Source of the DNA: Paraburkholderia adhaesiva
Lineage (GTDB): Bacteria; Pseudomonadota; Gammaproteobacteria; Burkholderiales; Burkholderiaceae
Reading direction: 5' to 3'
Assembly: GCF_021390575.1 (NCBI RefSeq)
Contig: NZ_JAJEJQ010000005.1
Coordinates: 220,265 to 284,264, forward strand
Length of the DNA stretch: 64,000 nt
A model generated the notes under the pieces. That model did not search any database and had not been told where the DNA came from. It saw only the letters and a program-made list of their open reading frames with translations. Shown piece after piece: positions 17,875-25,947 of this stretch. Position 1 is the first letter of the stretch. Each line of letters begins with the position of its first letter. The position numbers and the translations under genes were made by a program.

Positions 17875-17934
17875 ATGAATGCGCTCTACTCCCAGCACGG
17901 CGGTGTGATCGATGATTGTTTCGTGGCGAGGTAG
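17875..17934 (+). CDS. Possible 19-aa micropeptide
   Basis: MNALYSQHGGVIDDCFVAR behind AGAGAGGAC, between two related genes. It may instead be an untranslated leader or the decayed start of a duplicated copy. Reported with low confidence. Confidence 0.2.
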   Translation: MNALYSQHGGVIDDCFVAR

Positions 17935-17940
17935 AGGTCC

Positions 17941-20373
17941 ATGAGCCGCCTTTCACGACAGCTGCTCAAGGTGACGACGCCTCCCTGGATAGGAATACTT
18001 GACCGGCTGGTGGCGATCTCCGCAGGGGCATGGAGCTTGCGTCGCCTTCGAGGTGGATATGCTGGTCCATGTCTGAATGTGCGACGGGATAGCGACAACG
18101 CTACCCTGGACATTGGATTCACCCGATCGGGTGATCTGAACGTTACGCAGCTCCTGAATTTTGCAGGTAGCGGAAACGCGTACGTTACGGCGTTTTATGA
18201 CCAGAGCGGCAACAATTCGCACTTGCAGCAAGGCTCATCCGCCTCGCAGCCACAAATCGTCAATGCCGGCGCTCTCGTTACCATTCCAACGGCCGGTCGC
18301 GCCGGTATCTCGACGAATGGTGCATCTACGAACGCACAATACCTGGCCACCAATGCAACTGCGCCATTGAACCTGCCGCAGCCCTTTACACGTTCGTCAG
18401 TCGTTTCATTCCCCGTAACCCCTACGACGTCTCCCGGTAACCCGATCCTTCTGTTCAGCGGCGGTGGACCAAACAACCAGTGGGTCGAGCTTTACGCGAC
18501 GGCAACGGGCCAGTTCACCATGTACGTGAACGGAGGCTTCGTGGCGATCAATGGGGTAGCTGCCGGAATGTCGGGCAACATTCTCGAAACGTTCAATTTC
18601 AACAATAGCGCGTGCACGTTCAACAGCCAGAAGGCAACGGGCAGTGTCGGGGCAACGGGGGTCGGTTGCCAGTTGATGGAAATTGGTGGCTATAACGGCA
18701 CGCGCGGCATGCAGGCAAACTACGGGGAGCTTATTCTTTTTTCGGAGGTACTCCCTGCGGCCGACCAGCAGAACCTGATAACTGACCAATGTAACTACTG
18801 GCAAACGCCGAGTCCGTATCGCGCCGTCGTACTGGCGGACGCGCCTTATGCATACTGGCCGCTGAATGAGACCAGCGGCACCCTGGCGGCGGACATCTCA
18901 GGAAACGGCCGTAATGGCAGCTATCAGGCAGGTGCGCAACTGGGTAAGGGAACGTTGCTGCCTGGAATGAGCAGCGCGTATGTCGGGCTAAGCGGGGCCG
19001 CCAATGCGTACGTTGATGTGAGTGCAGCAACGCAGTTTTGCGCGGGCTCAGCGTGGTCCGCAGAATGCTGGACGAATGTCAGCGCCTATACCGTATCCGG
19101 CTCAGACGGATCGCACGGCACACCCTGGGGAACCAACACCGGGGTGCGCTTTCTGGGCAACCAGACCTGGACCGGCGGTAGTGGATCGGCATCCGGTATT
19201 GATTGGGGCATCGAAGCTGTTGCCAGCGGTAGTGCCTCGTACAACGTCATTCTGTGGCCCGCGAGTTACCAGAATGTGCAGTCTGGCACGAACACCGCCC
19301 CCGCATCTGGTACTGCGAATCATCATGTTGTCACATACAGCAATGGCACATACAGTCTATATCTGAACGGCGCACTGCTCGCGTCTGCCAGCAAGGGCGA
19401 CGTTACCATCCAGTCTGGTTTGCAGATCGGATCGGCAGGCTGGACGTGTGGCGCATTCGATGGCGTGATCGGCGAAGTGGCGCTCTATGCGAGTGCGCTG
19501 ACCCCGCAGCAGGTTGCAGCTCACTACGCTTCAGGTGTTGCCTCACGCATCGGATTGCTTGATGGCCTGACAACGCCAGTCGTGGCCGCCTGGAGCCTGC
19601 GGCGGTTACGTGGTGGATATACTGGGCCATGCCTGAACGTGCGCCGTGACAGCGACAACGCGGCAAAGGATATCGGCTTTACGGCGACAGGCGATCTCGA
19701 TATTGCGGGTCTGCTCGCATTTGTAGGCGCGGCGAACGGGTTTGTCACGACCCTTTACGACCAGACCGCGAACGCATCGAATTCCTCGAACCTCGCGCGT
19801 ACGACGACAACCCAGCAACCTCAGATCGTCACGAATGGCGCACTCAATATCGCTTCGACTGGATCGGCACGACCAGCCGTGCTCGCGACCGGAACAGCAA
19901 GCTCATTCCAGAATCTTCTGGCGAATGCCACCAAGCTCACCATCAACCAGCAGCCTTTCAGTCGCGCGAGCGTGACTGGCATCCCGACGGGGGCTACGTC
20001 CAGCAGCTTCACGGTCATGACAGGTAGCGTCAACTATTCGATCATCGCCCTTAACGCAGTGAACCTGAAATATCAGATGTACGACTACAACGTTGGGTTC
20101 ACTTCGAGCAACAGTGTCACTGCAGGCGCTATCAATTCCGTCACCGAAAACTACAACACGACGGCGAGCAGCATCGTCGTGAACGGGACTTCGACAAGCG
20201 GCTCGATCGGATCAGGCGGAGATGGCACCCAGCTTTGCATCGCGGGTGTGCTTACCGAGGTCGCGGGGGCAAGCGCCACACTCTGCGAGGTGATCCAGTT
20301 CGGCGCCTTGCTCACGAGTACGGATCAGGCCGCGCTTTACGCCAGCCAGAAGGGCTATTGGGGCACACCTTAG
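17941..20373 (+). CDS. AbfB-LamG-AbfB three-domain receptor/depolymerase protein, 810 aa
   Basis: Three beta-sandwich domains. Residues about 1-285: AbfB-like (AWSLRRLRGGYAGPCLNVRR, FYDQSGNNSHLQQ, QCNYWQTP). About 295-530: laminin-G/concanavalin-like (APYAYWPLNETSGTLAADIS, FDGVIGEVALYASAL, QVAAHYASG). About 535-810: a second AbfB copy (AWSLRRLRGGYTGPCLNVRR, LYDQTANASN, QKGYWGTP). Domains 1 and 3 and the gene at 16989 share long identical stretches, so recent duplication is evident. Probably a fibre-tip protein binding arabinose-containing or similar glycans. The domain calls are from motif reading; substrate unknown. Confidence 0.65.
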   Translation: MSRLSRQLLKVTTPPWIGILDRLVAISAGAWSLRRLRGGYAGPCLNVRRDSDNATLDIGFTRSGDLNVTQLLNFAGSGNAYVTAFYDQSGNNSHLQQGSSASQPQIVNAGALVTIPTAGRAGISTNGASTNAQYLATNATAPLNLPQPFTRSSVVSFPVTPTTSPGNPILLFSGGGPNNQWVELYATATGQFTMYVNGGFVAINGVAAGMSGNILETFNFNNSACTFNSQKATGSVGATGVGCQLMEIGGYNGTRGMQANYGELILFSEVLPAADQQNLITDQCNYWQTPSPYRAVVLADAPYAYWPLNETSGTLAADISGNGRNGSYQAGAQLGKGTLLPGMSSAYVGLSGAANAYVDVSAATQFCAGSAWSAECWTNVSAYTVSGSDGSHGTPWGTNTGVRFLGNQTWTGGSGSASGIDWGIEAVASGSASYNVILWPASYQNVQSGTNTAPASGTANHHVVTYSNGTYSLYLNGALLASASKGDVTIQSGLQIGSAGWTCGAFDGVIGEVALYASALTPQQVAAHYASGVASRIGLLDGLTTPVVAAWSLRRLRGGYTGPCLNVRRDSDNAAKDIGFTATGDLDIAGLLAFVGAANGFVTTLYDQTANASNSSNLARTTTTQQPQIVTNGALNIASTGSARPAVLATGTASSFQNLLANATKLTINQQPFSRASVTGIPTGATSSSFTVMTGSVNYSIIALNAVNLKYQMYDYNVGFTSSNSVTAGAINSVTENYNTTASSIVVNGTSTSGSIGSGGDGTQLCIAGVLTEVAGASATLCEVIQFGALLTSTDQAALYASQKGYWGTP

Positions 20374-20457
20374 CGGCTTTGCGGATGTCGAAATTTACCG
20401 CAATGTGCAATGGTGTAGAGCGACGCTCGAGAAAACACGTCCTTGAACTTTCAACAC

Positions 20458-20835
20458 ATGCGTAACGGCAAGTGGGTACCGGACTCCGTAGTTCTTGAGT
20501 TCGGCAGTGAATTGGCTATGCTGGAAGCAGCTATTGTAAAGCACAGTCTCGATGACGAGGTATTTGACAAGGTAGTCGACGATGTTATCAACTGCATTTA
20601 TCAAAGGGACTTGGCGTTAGAAAACCTCAACGATTACATGCGAGTACTTGAAGCCCTCAGGTATCGCCATGGTCTTCCCCGCGCTGCACAGAGGTTTGGT
20701 CAAAAACTCCACAGTCGTGCCGAGCAATTCGGCCTCTATCTCCACGGTGTGCTGCCATGGCTATATTCAGGGCGATGCGGAACTCATCAGCTCATCCTTT
20801 CAAACATTTCCAGCCGCGCAATTGATAACAGGTAA
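20458..20835 (+). CDS. Tandem small-protein family, copy 1 (125 aa)
   Basis: ATG 20458 is chosen because the resulting MRNGKWVPDSVVLEFG matches MRGMLMYPDSVVLEFH of copy 2 at 21450. Helical and acidic in the middle, with a C-terminal block Y-x-x-GVLPWLYSGRCGTHQLIL corresponding to YAFCGRLGKGAIVLAL in copy 2. No known family. A plausible unit of a three-copy array (20458, 21450, 21799) with one unrelated gene inserted. Confidence 0.5.
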   Translation: MRNGKWVPDSVVLEFGSELAMLEAAIVKHSLDDEVFDKVVDDVINCIYQRDLALENLNDYMRVLEALRYRHGLPRAAQRFGQKLHSRAEQFGLYLHGVLPWLYSGRCGTHQLILSNISSRAIDNR

Positions 20836-20863
20836 GGGTTACGAACTAAATGCGGGTTGGTCA

Positions 20864-20871
20864 TATATTAC
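20864..20871 (+). promoter_or_regulatory. TATATTAC element directly before a start codon
   Basis: Exact match, 14 bases before ATG 20885. If it works like the phiKZ early element, the transcript would have an extremely short leader. This is the closest spacing in the window. Confidence 0.45.
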
Positions 20872-20884
20872 GATTCTGGAAGGT

Positions 20885-21448
20885 ATGTCTATTGACTTGA
20901 CCGAAATTGGTGACCGGAGGTACCTGGTGTTCGCGGATGAGGGAAGATGTTGCAGATGGGGGGGCTATCTTGAGTTCGGAATATTCAGACTGGTGCTTTC
21001 CGATCTGGAGCGTCGAAGGATTCCGAACCTGGTCCCCGACAGTGAATCGAGACCTGCCATGGTCATTTTCGAAAAGGGGGAATTCTCAAGGGCACGTATC
21101 TATCTTGGCCGACTTTCGTCTGCTTCAAGACTTGAACTGATCTTTGCGGCACACGCCGTCAATGTGATCCGCATGGCCCCGGACACGGACCTGACCCGGA
21201 TGGTGATTCCCGCCTGGGCGGCCAACCTCGCCTCAATGTTCTGCGCGATCTGGCTGACATTTATACGTGCGCGGGTGAGCGCACAGGAATGGAGCTTGCG
21301 TGACGTCACAGTCTTTTATCCAGACGTGACCGTTACGCCCGCTTTCACCACTCAAATCCGGGTGTTCGGACGCCTCATCCTTGGTCAGGACAACCTGACG
21401 CTGCGCGGCGGGCGCGACGTGAAGCTCCCACGCGTCGCCGTGTCGTGA
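20885..21448 (+). CDS. Uncharacterised protein, 187 aa
   Basis: The frame is open further upstream, where it overlaps copy 1 of the small-protein family, but ATG 20885 follows both GGAAGG and a TATATTAC element. Contains a beta-rich first half (RYLVFADEGRCCRWGGYLEF), an Ala-rich helix (MVIPAWAANLASMFCAIWL) that is hydrophobic enough to touch membrane, and a beta C-terminus. The next gene starts one base after its stop. Family unknown. Confidence 0.5.
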   Translation: MSIDLTEIGDRRYLVFADEGRCCRWGGYLEFGIFRLVLSDLERRRIPNLVPDSESRPAMVIFEKGEFSRARIYLGRLSSASRLELIFAAHAVNVIRMAPDTDLTRMVIPAWAANLASMFCAIWLTFIRARVSAQEWSLRDVTVFYPDVTVTPAFTTQIRVFGRLILGQDNLTLRGGRDVKLPRVAVS

Positions 21449-21449
21449 T

Positions 21450-21815
21450 ATGCGAGGCATGCTCATGTATCCAGATTCGGTGGTACTTGAATTTCACGAC
21501 GGAATAACGCAGCTCGACGCGTGCCTCATCAATTGCGATATGGGCGAGCCTTATCTCGATGAGTATCTGGGCACGATGATTGATGCACTGAGGAACAGCC
21601 GTGAGGCCGTAGCGGACATCATCGCGTGGGCAGATACGGAGTCCGTCACACATTACCAGTACGGAGAGATTTTATCGAAAACACTTGAAAATATTGCAAG
21701 AGGGCTTCACCGCAAGCTGCACGACATGATGCTCTATCCGGCGGACGGCATTTTACGCTACGCATTTTGCGGTCGCCTCGGAAAAGGAGCAATCGTGCTT
21801 GCGTTGCAGGAATAA
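21450..21815 (+). CDS. Tandem small-protein family, copy 2 (121 aa)
   Basis: Starts one base after the previous stop. MRGMLMYPDSVVLEFHDGI and the final GILRYAFCGRLGKGAIVLAL define the family together with copies 1 and 3. In-frame ATGs at 21459 and 21465 are alternative starts. Probably translated by coupling. Function unknown. Confidence 0.5.
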   Translation: MRGMLMYPDSVVLEFHDGITQLDACLINCDMGEPYLDEYLGTMIDALRNSREAVADIIAWADTESVTHYQYGEILSKTLENIARGLHRKLHDMMLYPADGILRYAFCGRLGKGAIVLALQE

Positions 21816-22335
21816 ACAGGCGGGAAGTTTTGAAAAACCGCTGTTCAAGCATGGACTTATCTTGGACCAGAACAATACAACGAACAATCGTCTTTCCCAG
21901 GACCACCCAGACCTGGGCGGTGCGCAAAACAATGAAAGCCGGGATGAGGATATTCTTCGTGGACCAAAAAGTGTGGTGATCGATCTGGGTCCAGCCATCA
22001 GGGACTTTGAAAACGACGTGAAATATATGCGTCAGAGGATCGACGTCGAAGATGTACTGAAATATCTCACGAAAGAAATCATCTCGAAGGACGAAGACAA
22101 GGACGCCGTTTACAACTTCATTGCAGACGTCCGATTTAAGAATGAGGAACGGATGGCACCGAATGAGATGGAATGTCTTGCGGCCGCCATCGAGAAGTTT
22201 GGACTGACGCTGATCGATCGCTTGCGTCAGCACAATATCTACAACCCGGAGACAGGCAGGTTTGAGTACGGCTTTTATGGCTTTGGACATGGCAACGGCA
22301 GCATGGCTGTTTTCAGAACACTCATGCTTCAATGA
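21799..22335 (+). CDS. Tandem small-protein family, copy 3 (up to 178 aa)
   Basis: A TTG at 21799 behind AAAAGGAG gives the longest form and overlaps copy 2 by 17 bases. The conserved part begins near KSVVIDLGPAIRDFENDV and ends with RFEYGFYGFGHGNGSMAVF, matching the end of copy 2. The N-terminal 55 residues are Asn/Asp-rich and specific to this copy. The start is uncertain. Confidence 0.4.
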   Translation: MRCRNKQAGSFEKPLFKHGLILDQNNTTNNRLSQDHPDLGGAQNNESRDEDILRGPKSVVIDLGPAIRDFENDVKYMRQRIDVEDVLKYLTKEIISKDEDKDAVYNFIADVRFKNEERMAPNEMECLAAAIEKFGLTLIDRLRQHNIYNPETGRFEYGFYGFGHGNGSMAVFRTLMLQ

Positions 22336-22366
22336 GGATAGGAAACGTTGATTTGTAAATGAAATA

Positions 22367-22393
22367 AAAGGGGGCGACATTGCCCTCTTTCTA
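22367..22393 (+). terminator. Intrinsic terminator-like hairpin
   Basis: AAAGGGGGC pairs with GCCCTCTTT with one mismatch around GACATT and ends in T residues. It closes the 20.4-22.3 kb unit. The rest of 22336-22536 holds nothing recognisable. Confidence 0.5.
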
Positions 22394-22536
22394 TGCCCGA
22401 AAATTCTGGATTTTGCGCAGACGTGCATACCTGTGGTTATTTACAGAACGTGGGAACAGCCTGATTTTTTCGGAAAGCCAGGAAGATACCTTTCTCGTTT
22501 CCACGTTTGCCAGCACACGTCTGAACGGAGGAACCC

Positions 22537-23961
22537 GTGAGACATGAACGGACAATCGAGAGGATGTCAGTCAAGAGCTTGCAGGATTTGCGCAACCTGC
22601 TTGTGCATGGACATGTTCCAACGGTGACACATCCGCAGTTCACGCTCAAGAATGCGATAGATGGCGAGCATGACAGCGTGAAGGTCGCGGTCTACAAGTT
22701 TCTGAGTGATCACATCGAGCATTCGATCGCCAGCGTTATCCACGGCCTGAAAGGCCATGGATACGAAGGCAAGTCGATTGTGTGCGCGATAAACACGTTA
22801 GTGAATGAAGGAAGCCTCGCTTCGCACAAGTACGGCACAGCCGCCCAGGCGCTGGATATCTGCGTGCGATTGATCGAGGGCAAGGTGATGCCTGAAGTCG
22901 AGGAGCGTAGCCGATGGAGCAAGTCTTCCGTGTACAGGCACAAGAAGACGGCATCAGTCAGGAACACACTCGGGACGCTCAACCAGCGCGAAGGCATTGA
23001 GACAGCGATCTGGAAAGCGATGCAGGACCACGCTGTCCGTAGTGTTGAAACGATCGTCGAGATAGTACGCCTGGCAGGTTTTGCCCCGTCGAGCGTGCGG
23101 GGCGAAATCATGCTCCTTGAGCAGATGGGGTGGTTTGAGATAGACAGGTCTGGAGGCGAACCGACCTGCAGGCTCAGGGACGCGATAGAAATGCCTGCGC
23201 AGGCGCGTGTGGACGCGGAGCTGGCGCGGCAGAGGGAATTCGACCCGACGCAACCCGCAGAGCCGGGTAGCCTGCTCGCGAAAGTACAACAGGCGCAGTT
23301 CGAGCTTGATAAGACAGCACAGTTGACCAATGCTCGCGACCAGACAGCCAATGGCGACGGGCAGCATGGTGGCCCGCGGCACTCTGCGCAACTCGGGACG
23401 GCTCGGGAACGGATCTGCCAGATCCTGGCGAATGGCCAGCATCTGAGTACGATGGAGATTTTCTCTGCGTTGCAAGCCGGAAGTTTCAATCTGTCAAAGA
23501 GCCGCCTGTACGAGCTGGTCAGGACGCTCCATGGCGATGGCCTGCTTCTTCGCGACGAGGATCTTCCGGAAGGATCGAACGCAGCGTACCGCTACTGGCT
23601 CGCACACCCGTCGCCCGTGCCGGATCACGTCGAGCCAGCGCCCGCGCAACAGGAACAGGCGGCAACCGAGCCCGATGGGCCTCTGGTGATCAGTGTACGT
23701 CTACGGGGTGTCGAACTGACGTTGCAGGAATGCGGCGAACTCTTGCAGGAGTTCAGCGATTTGTGGTTCCCGGGAAGGCAGCAGGATTGTGGAAGTCTGA
23801 TCCAGTCGCATTTTACGATCAAGGGTGTTGATCTCTCGCTAGCGGAGCTGCTGGAAGTTGCTTCATGTCTGGCAGATGCAGCGGCTTACCTCCGGTCCAT
23901 GCCTGGGCAGGCGGAGGCGGACGACCACGAGGGCTTTCCGGAACGGTTGCCGGCCAGCTGA
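22537..23961 (+). CDS. Multi-winged-helix DNA-binding protein, 474 aa
   Basis: GTG start behind CGGAGGAACCC. At least three winged-helix-like units: about 45-95 (VAVYKFLSDHIEHSIASVIH, IVCAINTLVNEGSLASHKY), about 155-205 (AIWKAMQDHAVRSVETIVE, EIMLLEQMGWFEIDR) and about 300-350 (ICQILANGQHLSTMEIFSAL, LYELVRTLHGDGLLLRDED). An N-terminal basic helix (RSRWSKSSVYRHKK) and a C-terminal acidic/Leu-rich part (ELTLQECGELLQEFSDLWF) follow the same idea as host transcription or partition factors. No catalytic motif. Probably a DNA-organising or regulatory protein; the role is inferred. Confidence 0.5.
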   Translation: MRHERTIERMSVKSLQDLRNLLVHGHVPTVTHPQFTLKNAIDGEHDSVKVAVYKFLSDHIEHSIASVIHGLKGHGYEGKSIVCAINTLVNEGSLASHKYGTAAQALDICVRLIEGKVMPEVEERSRWSKSSVYRHKKTASVRNTLGTLNQREGIETAIWKAMQDHAVRSVETIVEIVRLAGFAPSSVRGEIMLLEQMGWFEIDRSGGEPTCRLRDAIEMPAQARVDAELARQREFDPTQPAEPGSLLAKVQQAQFELDKTAQLTNARDQTANGDGQHGGPRHSAQLGTARERICQILANGQHLSTMEIFSALQAGSFNLSKSRLYELVRTLHGDGLLLRDEDLPEGSNAAYRYWLAHPSPVPDHVEPAPAQQEQAATEPDGPLVISVRLRGVELTLQECGELLQEFSDLWFPGRQQDCGSLIQSHFTIKGVDLSLAELLEVASCLADAAAYLRSMPGQAEADDHEGFPERLPAS

Positions 23962-24060
23962 TCTCAGGTATTCGCGTAGCTCCGCGGTGCGGTCAGGAAT
24001 CGGTACCGAAGACGATGGGAATGAGTCTCCCGGCCGGCAGATTACAGGAAGGGATGGGTA

Positions 24061-24528
24061 ATGATCGAACTGATTGATGGGAACATCCTGTACGTGGATG
24101 TTGAAGCCGTTGTGAATCCGGTGAATTGCGTCGGCGTGATGGGTCGCGGTCTCGCTTTGCAGTTCAAGGAGATGTTTCCAGAAAACTTCGAAGCTTACGC
24201 AACGGCCTGCGTGCGCGGAGAAGTTCGGCCAGGACAGGTCTTTGTGTTCAAAAGGGATCCCCCGGAGAATCCCCAATACATCATCAATTTTCCGACGAAA
24301 CGCCACTGGCGGGATCGAAGCCTGATAGAAGACATCGACGCGGGCCTCGCGGATCTGGTGAATGTCCTCAGGTACTGGGACATCCGCTCGATTGCCATTC
24401 CGCCATTAGGGTGTGGTCTGGGTGGTCTGGACTGGGTGAAGGTGCGGCCACGCATCGAACTGGCCATGGAACGCATTCCGCATGTGTACGTCCTGCTTTC
24501 CGAATCCGGGCAGCGGGTAGCGCAGTAG
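24061..24528 (+). CDS. DarG-like macrodomain (ADP-ribose hydrolase type), 155 aa
   Basis: The whole protein is one macrodomain. It has the family blocks GNILYVDVEAVVNPVN (7-22), GVMGRGLALQFKEMFP (25-40), YIINFPTKRHW (about 79-89), IEDIDAGLADL and IAIPPLGCGLGGLDW (about 117-131), closest in pattern to the N-terminal domain of DarG, which removes ADP-ribose from thymidine in DNA and so neutralises the DarT toxin. The DarG C-terminal region and a darT gene are both absent. A phage-borne copy may protect its DNA from DarT. Pattern recognition is strong; the substrate is inferred. Confidence 0.75.
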   Translation: MIELIDGNILYVDVEAVVNPVNCVGVMGRGLALQFKEMFPENFEAYATACVRGEVRPGQVFVFKRDPPENPQYIINFPTKRHWRDRSLIEDIDAGLADLVNVLRYWDIRSIAIPPLGCGLGGLDWVKVRPRIELAMERIPHVYVLLSESGQRVAQ

Positions 24529-24694
24529 TGGGTTGGTTACGGGAGGCGCCACGTCCGTTTGCTGACAGCGTGGGAAGTTGCCGCACATGAAGGGTTCCTC
24601 AATCCTATAGGTACCGCAAGCGGTGCCGAGATATCGCTCCTGTCCTTTCGCATGGGGAGCGGGATTGTTCGAACTCACCGCGAGGCACACGAAG

Positions 24695-24961
24695 ATGAGC
24701 ACCCCAGAGACCGATGCGGGCGAGACTACGCCCGCAGCAACACCTACACTCGATCAGCAGGTCAACTTCATGTCGAGCGCGACGAGTCCCCCACTGCAGG
24801 CTTGCGTTGTTCAGATCTGGCCGGATGGTCTGGTTGATCTCGTGGTGACGGACCCTTCTGTCCTCGACGTTTTCAAGGTGCGTCGCGTGCCGTTCGTGGC
24901 CGCCGGTGGCACCAACACCCCGGTATATGCCGAAGATCCGCGCTACGCACAGGCGATGTAG
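24695..24961 (+). CDS. Uncharacterised small protein, 88 aa
   Basis: ATG 24695 has only weak upstream Shine-Dalgarno character (CACGAAG). The first 30 residues are Thr/Pro/Ala-rich and flexible (MSTPETDAGETTPAATPT). The rest is a small beta-rich domain (ACVVQIWPDGLVDLVVTD) resembling short DNA-binding or structural accessory proteins of phages. Not recognised. Confidence 0.4.
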   Translation: MSTPETDAGETTPAATPTLDQQVNFMSSATSPPLQACVVQIWPDGLVDLVVTDPSVLDVFKVRRVPFVAAGGTNTPVYAEDPRYAQAM

Positions 24962-25213
24962 TCCAGACGCGGCGTATCGCAGCCGAACGTGCGCACGCGT
25001 GCGCTGATCGCCCGCCTCCCTTCCCTGAAACGCCCTGGAGACCGCGGCTTGCTTCGCATGCCGTGGTCTTTATGCCGTCGGTCAGTGCGGACTGCCGTCA
25101 CGCAGTAAAAGCTGACCGTGCCGGTCAATTCAATGGAGTGTCTCTTTCACGACGCGCTGGGAAGATTTTCGTCTGCAAGATCCGGGCGAAGCAACAGCCC
25201 CATGCGTTGACAT

Positions 25214-25231
25214 GGGAGCAGTGATGCTCCC
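25214..25231 (+). promoter_or_regulatory. Stable GNRA-type hairpin in the clamp gene leader
   Basis: GGGAGCA-GTGA-TGCTCCC, a perfect 7-bp stem with a GUGA tetraloop, 38 bases before the clamp start. There is no T-run, so it is not a terminator. It could stabilise or cap the mRNA. The 308-base gap around it (24962-25269) otherwise has no gene. Confidence 0.4.
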
Positions 25232-25269
25232 TGGCTACATGGCCACAATAATGGAGAGGATTTGAAAGT

Positions 25270-25947
25270 ATGCAGACTATCCGGTTTACAGCAGAACTAC
25301 TGAAGGGCGTTGCGCTCCTGGCGGGAACAAACGAAGTACGTCAATACCTTAACGGCGTGTACATCGAGGCGCGTCGCCACGAGACCCGTCTTGTGGCGAC
25401 GGACGGCAAGAAGCTCGGGCTCGTCAGGACACGCATAGAAAACGAGATCGAGGCCGATACCTCGCTGATTATTCCGAACAGGGTATTGAGGCAAATCCAG
25501 GTACGCGCGAAACCAGGTCTTCTCGCAGATATCGTTATCGACGGCGGCAATTACTTTCTCCGGATCCCCGAACATGACCTGCAGTATGGATTCAAGCCGG
25601 TCGAGGGGAAATACATCGACTATGCCAGGGCCTTACCAGAAGAGATGTCTGGCAAGGCGGCCTGCTTCGATCCAGAACAGCTTGTGGTGTTTTCCAAATG
25701 CGCGCTTGCCCTGACGGGGAAAAAGCGCGTTCCCCGCATCACCCACAATGGAGAGAAGGCAGCACTCGTCACCATTGATGGCTACAACGACTTCGTCGGC
25801 ATGATCATGCCGATGCCTCTCGGTAGCAAACCAGCCGATATCAGCTGGTTCAAGACGGTGCGCCTGCCTTCCGGGGGGCAGGACCATGTCAATCCACGCA
25901 ATGCAACTCGCCGCGGAGATCGTCCGGCGATCGCCGCAGCACGGTAA
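25270..25947 (+). CDS. DnaN-type sliding clamp lacking domain 1 (two domains, 225 aa)
   Basis: The pattern matches domains 2-3 of bacterial DnaN. YLNGVYIEARRHETRLVATD and GKKLGL (about residues 27-52) correspond to YLNGMLFE...VATDGHRLA; SLIIPNRVLRQI to the VIVPRKGV strand-helix; YFLRIPEHDLQYGFKPVEGK and DYARALP to the FTSKLVDGRFPDYRRVLP region. Bacterial clamps have about 366 residues in three domains; this has 225, the size of T4 gp45 or PCNA. It would be the processivity ring of the phage replisome. The ribosome binding site is GAGAGGA. Its last 62 bases overlap the next gene in another frame, so its extreme C-terminus is unlike clamps. Confidence 0.65.
   Translation: MQTIRFTAELLKGVALLAGTNEVRQYLNGVYIEARRHETRLVATDGKKLGLVRTRIENEIEADTSLIIPNRVLRQIQVRAKPGLLADIVIDGGNYFLRIPEHDLQYGFKPVEGKYIDYARALPEEMSGKAACFDPEQLVVFSKCALALTGKKRVPRITHNGEKAALVTIDGYNDFVGMIMPMPLGSKPADISWFKTVRLPSGGQDHVNPRNATRRGDRPAIAAAR

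Noticed and set aside
20648..20884. Upstream extension of the gene at 20885
   Set aside because: It overlaps copy 1 of the small-protein family and has unlikely composition; a ribosome binding site and TATATTAC element mark 20885.
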